Source: Candidatus Gerdarchaeota archaeon (GTDB lineage: Archaea > Asgardarchaeota > Heimdallarchaeia > JABLTI01). From it: a stretch of DNA of 5,694 nucleotides. Position numbers and translations under genes: made by a program. Where the stretch lies: NCBI GenBank assembly GCA_016839405.1, contig JAEOUJ010000379.1, positions 1 through 5,694 on the forward strand, given 5' to 3'. Positions within the stretch are counted from its first letter, which is position 1. Each line of letters starts with the position of its first letter. Of this stretch, positions 1 through 5,584 are shown in pieces. The notes under the pieces were generated by a model, which did no database searches, had not been told where the DNA came from, and saw only the letters and a list, made by a program, of their open reading frames with translations.

Positions 1-311
1 CTCGACCATCTTATTGGACAAGTAGAAGAAAGAAATTATTAGAAGATATTAGGAAACAAGTTAGAGGAATTAAAGAAGGTAGTAAAAGGATTAAACCTAT
101 TAAAACACATTTACGTGATATGATTATTTTACCTGAAATGGTAGGCGCACATATTGCTGTGCACAATGGAAAAGATTTTGTAGGTTTTGTTATTCATCCG
201 GATCAAATTGGTCATATCTTTGGTGAATTTGCTTTAACAACAAAACTTGTTCGACATGGTTCTCCAGGTATGGGTGCAACTAAATCAAGCTTATATATTC
301 CACTTAAGTAG
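1..311 (+). CDS. rpsS: Small ribosomal subunit protein uS19 (archaeal/eukaryotic S15 type), 5'-truncated
   Basis: This is the C-terminal part of uS19, a protein of the small-subunit head that contacts 16S rRNA near the A site. The frame is open from base 3 and gives 102 residues to a TAG stop at 309-311; the start lies outside the window. Family hallmarks are plain: the basic stretch ending [17 protein letters not shown], then [17 protein letters not shown] and the terminal [12 protein letters not shown]. These match the archaeal and eukaryotic form, not the bacterial one. An ATG at 120 is internal (the M of RDMIILPEM) and is not the start. In archaea uS19 normally sits in the L3-L4-L23-L2-S19-L22-S3 cluster. 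Here uL22 does not follow; a probable terminator does, so uS19 is the last gene of its transcript. Identification is secure. Confidence 0.96.
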   Translation, partial: RPSYWTSRRKKLLEDIRKQVRGIKEGSKRIKPIKTHLRDMIILPEMVGAHIAVHNGKDFVGFVIHPDQIGHIFGEFALTTKLVRHGSPGMGATKSSLYIPLK

Positions 312-342
312 GGATTTCTTTCATCCCTTCTTTTTCTTTTTA
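310..342 (+). terminator. Hairpin plus T-rich tract after rpsS
   Basis: AGGGAT (310-315) pairs with ATCCCT (323-328) around a seven-base loop and is followed by a T-rich run with single C interruptions (328-341). It starts on the stop codon of uS19. Archaeal termination needs mainly the T-rich tract, which is present; the hairpin adds support. It separates uS19 from the next gene. Confidence 0.6.
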
Positions 343-367
343 AATTTAGCTCAATCCATTAACCTTA

Positions 368-375
368 TTTATAAT
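368..375 (+). promoter_or_regulatory. Candidate archaeal TATA box for the 442-849 gene
   Basis: The element TTTATAAT lies 66-74 bases upstream of the ATG at 442. An archaeal TATA box normally sits about 25 bases before the transcription start, which would give a leader of roughly 40 bases containing the Shine-Dalgarno site AGGAG at 432-436. The background is very AT-rich, so such matches are common by chance. The preceding terminator is what makes a promoter here plausible. Confidence 0.35.
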
Positions 376-441
376 TAAGCACTAATCATTTTCTTGTAAG
401 TTCTCAGATATGAATTACGCAAGATCTAAATAGGAGCATCA

Positions 442-849
442 ATGAATTTGTCTAGATTTAGGTTACCTGTTTGTAAAGATAAACGAGCTCAAAAAGGTCT
501 TAAAAAACAAATTATCAATGTTTTTAGTATAGATGTAAATGAGATGGGTCCTAGTGTTGAAACAATAGCTTCTCCTTATACATGTGACGCATTATTTAAT
601 GATCGTGAAATCTCAATACTATTCACTACAGTTACTATGCTAGAAGTCAAAGAAATGATTTTAGGAGAATTAAAATTACTTTTCGAAATCTATGATAGTG
701 TAATGTCTGATGGTCGTCCTTCAAAGAGAGTTATTGTTACAGTATGTGGTGAAGAAGCTAATAGTGGACAAGTTCGTGCTATTGTAAGAAATATGATACA
801 TAGCTCTGACAATGCTATTAAAAATCTCGAAAGCATTATTGAAAGATAA
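442..849 (+). CDS. Hypothetical protein, 135 aa, possibly Pcc1-like fold
   Basis: I do not recognise this protein with certainty. The ATG start is supported by AGGAG at 432-436 with a five-base spacer. The N-terminus (residues 1-22) is basic, RLPVCKDKRAQKGLKKQ, and there is no membrane segment or signal peptide. From about residue 55 the pattern reads as strand (EISILFTT), long helix (MLEVKEMILGELKLLFEIYD), strand (KRVIVTVCG) and a closing helix (QVRAIVRNMIHSSDNAIKNLESI). The closing helix resembles the C-terminal signature of the KEOPS tRNA-modification subunit Pcc1 (LRA..NSYLRWI..A...LE), and the length of this half fits Pcc1. The other half does not align convincingly, and the protein is about 50 residues longer than usual Pcc1. 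Position between two ribosomal protein genes suggests a translation or RNA role; this is inference. It may be co-transcribed with rpsB. Confidence 0.8.
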   Translation: MNLSRFRLPVCKDKRAQKGLKKQIINVFSIDVNEMGPSVETIASPYTCDALFNDREISILFTTVTMLEVKEMILGELKLLFEIYDSVMSDGRPSKRVIVTVCGEEANSGQVRAIVRNMIHSSDNAIKNLESIIER

Positions 850-913
850 AAAGCAAAAATATATTCTTTTTACCAGCAGAAATTATATTAAGAATTCATT
901 TCCAACAAAAGAA

Positions 914-921
914 TTTTAAAG
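914..921 (+). promoter_or_regulatory. Weak TATA-like element upstream of rpsB
   Basis: TTTTAAAG lies about 73-80 bases before the TTG at 994 and would place a transcription start near 945. That is compatible with the 994 start but not with a start at 937. The AT-rich background makes this weak, and read-through from the upstream gene is equally possible. Confidence 0.2.
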
Positions 922-993
922 CAAATAAAAAGGAATTTGCTTCAAAATAATAATTATCTTGATGTAAAATTAACTATTGTAGAGGTACATAAA

Positions 994-1665
994 TTGACAA
1001 TAGAACCTGATCAAATAACTGATGAATTATTAATAGGATTAGATGAATATTTAGCTGCTGGAGTACATATTGGTACTCGAATAGGCACAAATTCAATGAA
1101 GAATTTTATTTATTTAATAAGAAGCGATGGATTATATGTTTTAGATGTTAGAGCAACTGATGAAAGGATTAGAACAGTTGCTAAATTTTTATCCAGGTAT
1201 GAACCAAATCAAGTGGCTATATTTTCAGCAAGACAATATGGTCAAGTACCTGCAAGTAAATTAGCTAAAGTTTGTGGTTTTAGAAGTGTTCCTGGACGTT
1301 TTATCCCCGGCACATTAACGAATCCTGAATTTACTGGATTTATTGAACCAGAGGTTATTCTTGTAACAGATCCTCGAGCAGATAAACAAGCTATAAAAGA
1401 AGCAAATAGTGTTGGTATTGTAGTTTCAGCAATGTGTGATACAGATAACGAAATGAAAGGAGTAGATATTTGTATACCTACCAATAACAAAGGTCGAAGA
1501 GCTCTAGCTCTAGTTTATTGGTTACTTGCACGAGAAGTTTTACGGGCACGTGGTGAAATACCTCCAGATGGCAATCTTCCTGATACAGTAGAAGACTTTA
1601 CCTTTAAGGTATTACCAAGTAGCATGCAAATTACAACTGAAGACCAATTAGACTATGATGATTAA
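994..1665 (+). CDS. rpsB: Small ribosomal subunit protein uS2 (archaeal, related to eukaryotic SA/p40)
   Basis: uS2 binds the back of the small subunit near the platform/head junction. Hallmarks run in order: EYLAAGVHIGT, FIYLIRSDGLYVLDVRATDERI, FLSRYEPNQVAIFSARQYGQ, GRFIPGTLTNP, VTDPRADKQAIKEA, MCDTDN, IPTNNKGRRALALVYWLLAREVLRARG. The protein is of archaeal length (223 residues from this start) with a short acidic tail ending DYDD. The start is a judgement: TTG at 994 has GAGGT at 982-986 with a seven-base spacer and gives an N-terminus of normal length. An upstream in-frame TTG at 937 would add 19 residues, but its AGGA lies only about two bases away. No ATG is in frame before the conserved core. 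The gene lies 144 bases after the 135-aa gene, and its usual archaeal neighbours (eno, rpoK/rpoN, uS9, uL13) are absent. Identification is secure; only the start is uncertain. Confidence 0.96.
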   Translation: MTIEPDQITDELLIGLDEYLAAGVHIGTRIGTNSMKNFIYLIRSDGLYVLDVRATDERIRTVAKFLSRYEPNQVAIFSARQYGQVPASKLAKVCGFRSVPGRFIPGTLTNPEFTGFIEPEVILVTDPRADKQAIKEANSVGIVVSAMCDTDNEMKGVDICIPTNNKGRRALALVYWLLAREVLRARGEIPPDGNLPDTVEDFTFKVLPSSMQITTEDQLDYDD

Positions 1666-1680
1666 AATTATCCAAAGTAT

Positions 1681-1706
1681 AAAAGAAATGTACCTCTCTT
1701 TCTTTT
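1681..1706. terminator. Bidirectional terminator between convergent genes
   Basis: AAAAGAAA (1681-1688) is the exact reverse complement of TTTCTTTT (1699-1706), with a ten-base loop. Because of this symmetry each strand's transcript ends in a T-rich run. It lies 15 bases after the rpsB stop and touches the TGA stop (complement of 1706-1708) of the converging protease gene. The T-tracts fit archaeal intrinsic termination; the hairpin itself is A/T-only and weak. Confidence 0.5.
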
Positions 1707-2815
1707 CAACCCATCCAATTTGGATAAATATACCCCCATCCTGTATATCCAGTTAATGTTATAATTCCCCAAACACCAAAAGCAAATATTAATCCTAAAC
1801 CAATTGAAAGTGGTAAACCAGGCATCATTTTAACCTTTTCTAATAATTTTATTGTACCAATAGCGCCTATTATCACACCAACAAAAGCTGCAATTGCTGA
1901 ATAGAATCCGAGTTTTATTAATGCAAAACTAAATAAAGTACCAAAGAAGGCTAAATCACCAAGACCAAGCTCGATATATTCTGTATAATAATATTCATAT
2001 TCATCTAATCTACTATTACTATCTTCATTATTTTGAGCATTCAATTCATCTGGATTATCAGAAGCTATTTTTTCATTCTCTTTCTGATTTTTTTCACTTG
2101 TGCCATTATCATTATTATACCTCTCTTCACTAATTTCAGCCATTCTCTTAATCGGACCTCTAAAAACAGAAATAACATCATATATACTCAATCCAATCAT
2201 AACAAAAACAGCTGCTAATGTTGGTAAGAATGTTGCTAAGAAAGTTCCAGCAAGCACAGCAAAAAGCATAGCCATAATTTGAGGCATAGGATGTTTAATT
2301 ATCTGATAAACCATTGATAGAACGGTTATTATTGCATAAGCTAACCCAAGAACAATACCAATTACTATGATTAATATATCTGTGCTATAGCTAAAAACAA
2401 CATTGTCTGTAAATAAATCGAGAAAGTAGTAAGGAGCAGTGAAGACTAACATAAAAACAAAGAAGAAAGATGTTAATGCAATCGAAAAAGCAAATATTGC
2501 TTTTAATAGCTTTATGCTTCCATATTTGAATAGAAGAAAAATTACAAATGCTCCTACAAAAGCAATACCAACATAAAAAAGAGCAACATAAGCTGCATTT
2601 TCAAATAATCCGCCACCGAATGGTGGGGTTGCTGGAGGTGGACCTGAACCTCCACCAAAATCGGTATTGAAATAACCAAAGATGATAAAACTGCAAATAC
2701 CGCTTAAAATTGAACAAATTAAAATTGGTAGTGAGAGTGATAATATACGTTTTTTTATGGTAATAGTAAATGTTCCTAATTGGCTAGCGTAACTCATAAA
2801 TTTCCATTCCATCAA
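1706..2815 (-). CDS. Presenilin/signal peptide peptidase family intramembrane aspartyl protease
   Basis: A GxGD-type intramembrane protease expected to cut transmembrane helices of membrane proteins (numbering for 369 residues from 2815). All three family signatures are present: YD in TM6 (S-I-Y212-D213-V), GLGD in TM7 (284-287, catalytic D287) and a PAL-like motif P332-G-L-P335 at TM9. Nine hydrophobic segments are visible, roughly 25-48, 73-97, 102-124, 143-173, 178-197, 199-218, 284-303, 306-324 and 335-355. A Gly/Pro-rich loop (54-69) joins TM1 and TM2. An acidic, Asn/Glu-rich loop (220-280) joins TM6 and TM7, and its start GPIKRMAEISEERYN resembles the same place in eukaryotic presenilins (GPLRMLVETAQERN in human PS1, from memory). 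The PAL motif has Gly for Ala. The start is uncertain: TTG 2815, ATG 2812 or ATG 2797; I favour ATG 2797 (MSYASQ..., with GGA before it), giving 363 residues. It is the last of three colinear genes, and a palindrome and short upstream frame precede it. Confidence 0.93.
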   Translation of the reverse strand: MMEWKFMSYASQLGTFTITIKKRILSLSLPILICSILSGICSFIIFGYFNTDFGGGSGPPPATPPFGGGLFENAAYVALFYVGIAFVGAFVIFLLFKYGSIKLLKAIFAFSIALTSFFFVFMLVFTAPYYFLDLFTDNVVFSYSTDILIIVIGIVLGLAYAIITVLSMVYQIIKHPMPQIMAMLFAVLAGTFLATFLPTLAAVFVMIGLSIYDVISVFRGPIKRMAEISEERYNNDNGTSEKNQKENEKIASDNPDELNAQNNEDSNSRLDEYEYYYTEYIELGLGDLAFFGTLFSFALIKLGFYSAIAAFVGVIIGAIGTIKLLEKVKMMPGLPLSIGLGLIFAFGVWGIITLTGYTGWGYIYPNWMG

Positions 2816-2831
2816 TTTGATTATTTATCAT
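2784..2831 (-). other. Short upstream reading frame overlapping the protease start
   Basis: An ATG at 2831 has the best Shine-Dalgarno in this leader (AAGGA, complement of 2839-2843, seven-base spacer) but is not in the protease frame. It encodes MINNQIDGMEIYELR and stops at TAG (complement of 2784-2786), about 13 bases past the protease ATG at 2797. It could couple or restrain translation of the protease, or it could be chance. Its length gives no coding evidence. Confidence 0.3.
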
Positions 2832-2840
2832 TATTTTATC

Positions 2841-2852
2841 CTTGTATACAAG
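2841..2852. promoter_or_regulatory. Perfect 12-bp palindrome CTTGTATACAAG
   Basis: A perfect inverted repeat lies in the 79-base gap upstream of the protease gene, 44 bases from its ATG at 2797. On the - strand it runs directly into AAGGA, so a bound dimeric regulator or RNA pairing there would cover the ribosome binding site. One perfect 12-mer in a window this size is suggestive but not proof of an operator. Confidence 0.35.
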
Positions 2853-2894
2853 AAATATTTGTTTATGAATCTAAATAAAGATGATTTTCAAGAA

Positions 2895-3179
2895 TCAATT
2901 ACTTGATTTATCAGTTATAGATTCTTCTGTTTCTGCACTCGGTTTCTTTATGAAAGCAGTCACTAATATAATTAAACCAATGTTAAATACAAATAAACCA
3001 GACCATAATGTCCAATCAGCCCAATCCCCTTGTGTATAGGTGATTGCTCCAGTTATAACTAAACCTAAACCTATTACTAATAAAATAATTGAGGTAATTA
3101 AAGGTCCTTTTTTCATTGTAATCATATCCTTAAGATAATTACTATTTTTATTACCATCTTTTGCTTTTAGTAGATTCAT
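2895..3179 (-). CDS. Small two-helix membrane protein, unknown function
   Basis: I do not recognise a family. The 94-residue product has two hydrophobic helices, about 27-48 (LITSIILLVIGLGLVITGAI) and 57-77 (with WSGLFVFNIGLIILVTAFI), joined by a short Trp/Asp turn (QGDWADW). It ends in a polar tail rich in Glu, Ser and Lys (78-94). Such a hairpin topology fits a small membrane partner or assembly factor. The start is open to doubt: ATG 3179 has no clear Shine-Dalgarno, whereas ATG 3116 (MKKGPLITS, 73 residues) has AAGGA about ten bases upstream and a typical Lys-Lys start before TM1. The gene lies 45 bases downstream of the longin-protein gene and 79 bases upstream of the presenilin-like protease gene, all in the same direction, so one transcript is plausible. 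Confidence 0.75.
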   Translation of the reverse strand: MNLLKAKDGNKNSNYLKDMITMKKGPLITSIILLVIGLGLVITGAITYTQGDWADWTLWSGLFVFNIGLIILVTAFIKKPSAETEESITDKSSN

Positions 3180-3224
3180 TTTAATTAAAAGGTTATGCTG
3201 ATTAATAAAAATGAGATAAAGAAA

Positions 3225-5423
3225 TTATAATAAATCCTTAATCAATGCTGAGATATTAGGTTTTTCTTTTCTTAAAAAATCAATTAAAAATTCACCGAAA
3301 TTGGGATCATATTGGCTAAGTAAATCTTTTATATATTGTTTAAATTGTTCAGATTCACCATATGTTTGTAAACTCTGTATTATTTTATTAGCACTATTTA
3401 ACATTTCATTTACTTTGTCTCTAATATATTTAGGTCGTTCATTGGATCTTTTCCGCCACATACTTCGTAAGAAGTTATGTAAAAATTCAGAACGTGGACC
3501 ACCATAAGCACTCATTGATTTGAGATTAACTCTTACTGCATTTTTAAATAACTTGTCAGTTCCTTCTTGTGCACCCATAATATCAAATTGATCTAAATCT
3601 ATCTCAGCAAGATTTGTTGTCCAAATTTGAGCATTTATTGCTTTATGTGGAGCAAAAATAGATAATGCTTCTATTATATGATAAACATCTAAAGGATTAT
3701 CACCAATTATAACAATTGGATCACCAACAAGAATAGCTCTTACAGCTATATCCAATCCTTTTCTTATATAAAATCCTGCAATATATGCACAATCTTTGTA
3801 AATACGAATTAACCTTTCTGATAAAGAAAGACCTGCATCAAGTGCAGCAACACCAAACGTTTTTTTAACTTCATTTAGATAAATATCAGGTGATCTTCCT
3901 TCTATTTTTAAAGTATTAATATCTCGACTAATTTTAAGTAAAATAGAAGCTGCATTAGTTATTTCACGAAGTAATTCTTTAGGATCGGAAATTCTTCGTA
4001 TTTTCTTTACAAGGTTTTTGGTGTATTCAGATGCTTCTCCTCCAATAATCCGACTTGTATCTAAATCAATAATAGTAGCCCAAGAATAGTATTTCATTAT
4101 ATCTTTAGGGATAACTACAATATCAGCATCTCTTGGATGAACAAAAGTGTTACTTTTCGAGATTTTTAATTCTCTGTGAGGACTAAGAAGTTTCATTGTT
4201 TCAAGTAAATTATCAACTAATTCATCCTGAAAAATTGTTTGTTGATTACTTGTAATTACAATCAAATCACCCATAAATAAGGCTTCAAAAATATTTTCCA
4301 AATCTTTTCTAAATAATGAATTAAGTAAAAATGGATCTTTGTTTTTCTCGTTTGGTATTCTTATTTTACCTGAAATGAAAGTTTTTTCTCTTCTTAAAGA
4401 ATTTTGTGGCAAATTTCCACTTTTGGGAATAATTATATTCATTCTATTAGCTTTATCTATTTCTTGAGCAATAGGATCAATTTTTAATTTTATCTCTCTT
4501 GAAATTTTCTTTACAGGTGCATCTACAATTGTATCTTTTTTAGATTCAATGGCAATGTCAGATGAAGCTTCTGAACTTATTAAATCAGGAGGAGGCATCA
4601 TAGCTGATTTAAAGTCATCTGTTTTGTCATAAGATATTTGATTTTCTGATTTAGAACTACTGATTTCTGTTTGTGATTTTTGTTCTTTACTAAGCTTAGA
4701 TTGTGGAATTTCTAATTGTTCAATTTTTTTAACATCAGCTAAAGTTGAATCTTTTTTGGTTTTAATTTGTATTCTGGGGGATTCATTGGATCCAAATGGT
4801 TTAATTGAATAATATGATTTATCAGAAATTGTTGTAATATACAAATAACCTTGTTGATATATTTCTCGTAATTGCTTGTCAACATCTGAAGTAGAAAGAC
4901 CTGTTACTTGTGAAATTATTTCAGAAGTAACAACTTGCATTTTAACCAAAATCAATGCAACCATTTGTAAATCATTTGCCAAATTAAGAACTTCAAATGC
5001 ATCAAGTTCTTTTCTTACACCTGAAGCCTCGATTTTTCGTTTATCAAATGCTTGAACAAGTTCAGTTAATATTGGATTGAATGAGCGAAATTGTGAAATT
5101 TCTCTTCCATCAAATTGGTTTATTACTCCCAAAGAAAAGTGTTGAAAGAAATAAGCTTCCAATTCAGGAATGAATATTGATCTTATGCTTGTTTCCTCAA
5201 GATCGGATCCCACAATAAATAATACATTATTACTAGCATGATAGTAATATTTTGTTCCTTCAAGTATTATATCTTGTATTTTATCAGTAAATTCAGAAAT
5301 AGGTCCACTTAGCCAACCATAGAATTTTTCCAAACGCTCTCTTTCTTCTTGATCTGTCATCTTAACAAATCGCATACCAGCAATTGGTGTATCCTTTATG
5401 ATTATCCAAACGAAGTGAATCAT
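3225..5423 (-). CDS. Longin-like / winged-helix protein with duplicated C-terminal module
   Basis: A large soluble protein of 732 residues with no membrane segments. Residues 1-128 look like a longin domain as in adaptor sigma/mu subunits: it opens MIHFVWIIIKDTPIAGMRF, has YYYHASNNVLFIVGSD (59-74) as central strands, then a helix with LEAYFFQHF (88-96) and a closing helix PILTELVQAFD. Residues about 141-210 suggest a winged helix (SEIISQVTGLSTSDVDKQL, then a wing-like GYLYITTISDKSYYSI). Residues 211-360 form a Ser/Lys/Glu-rich, probably disordered linker. The C-terminal half repeats a module (about 371-462 and 553-642), each with R-K..L, GD-x-IVI, a P-H pair and a final GG. The module resembles the cDENN pattern only loosely. 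The ATG at 5423 has GAAGGT nine bases upstream and begins exactly at the first longin strand. It is the first of three colinear genes. The function is unknown; a trafficking or GTPase-linked role is inference. Confidence 0.88.
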   Translation of the reverse strand: MIHFVWIIIKDTPIAGMRFVKMTDQEERERLEKFYGWLSGPISEFTDKIQDIILEGTKYYYHASNNVLFIVGSDLEETSIRSIFIPELEAYFFQHFSLGVINQFDGREISQFRSFNPILTELVQAFDKRKIEASGVRKELDAFEVLNLANDLQMVALILVKMQVVTSEIISQVTGLSTSDVDKQLREIYQQGYLYITTISDKSYYSIKPFGSNESPRIQIKTKKDSTLADVKKIEQLEIPQSKLSKEQKSQTEISSSKSENQISYDKTDDFKSAMMPPPDLISSEASSDIAIESKKDTIVDAPVKKISREIKLKIDPIAQEIDKANRMNIIIPKSGNLPQNSLRREKTFISGKIRIPNEKNKDPFLLNSLFRKDLENIFEALFMGDLIVITSNQQTIFQDELVDNLLETMKLLSPHRELKISKSNTFVHPRDADIVVIPKDIMKYYSWATIIDLDTSRIIGGEASEYTKNLVKKIRRISDPKELLREITNAASILLKISRDINTLKIEGRSPDIYLNEVKKTFGVAALDAGLSLSERLIRIYKDCAYIAGFYIRKGLDIAVRAILVGDPIVIIGDNPLDVYHIIEALSIFAPHKAINAQIWTTNLAEIDLDQFDIMGAQEGTDKLFKNAVRVNLKSMSAYGGPRSEFLHNFLRSMWRKRSNERPKYIRDKVNEMLNSANKIIQSLQTYGESEQFKQYIKDLLSQYDPNFGEFLIDFLRKEKPNISALIKDLL

Positions 5424-5480
5424 TTATTTTGGACCTTCAATATTATATGTTATACTCGTATTTGATATAACTAGTTACTG

Positions 5481-5490
5481 TAATTTATAG
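5481..5490 (-). promoter_or_regulatory. Candidate TATA box for the 5423-3225 gene
   Basis: Read on the - strand the bases give CTATAAATTA, preceded by AAA in a BRE-like position. This would set a transcription start near 5458 and a leader of about 35 bases that includes the GAAGGT ribosome binding site. It lies in a 161-base non-coding gap (5424-5584) with no other clear element. AT-richness lowers the weight of the match. Confidence 0.35.
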
Positions 5491-5584
5491 TTTGATTCCT
5501 CTATTTTAAATTTAATGAATTAAGAGAAAATAAATAATTTTTGCGAAAGATTAACTTTTAAGTTGATGATTTAGTAAAATTCCT

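Noticed and set aside
120..311. ATG at 120 as the start of a separate 63-aa protein
   Set aside because: The frame stays open to the left edge and encodes conserved uS19 sequence, so this Met is internal to rpsS.
1242..1490. 82-codon open frame on the - strand inside rpsB
   Set aside because: It lies wholly within the conserved coding region of uS2 on the opposite strand and shows no family resemblance; it is a shadow of the real gene.
2033..2282. Two overlapping + strand open frames (61 and 60 codons)
   Set aside because: Both are antisense to the protease gene, covering the acidic loop and TM4-TM6; the hydrophobic composition simply mirrors the complementary strand.
3301..3507. 68-codon + strand open frame
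   Set aside because: It is antisense to the C-terminus of the 732-aa protein, with no ribosome site and no recognisable features.
5549..5567. AACTTTTAAGTT inverted repeat in the 5424-5584 gap
   Set aside because: The arms are five bases with a two-base centre in A/T-rich DNA; this is too weak to call a terminator or operator.
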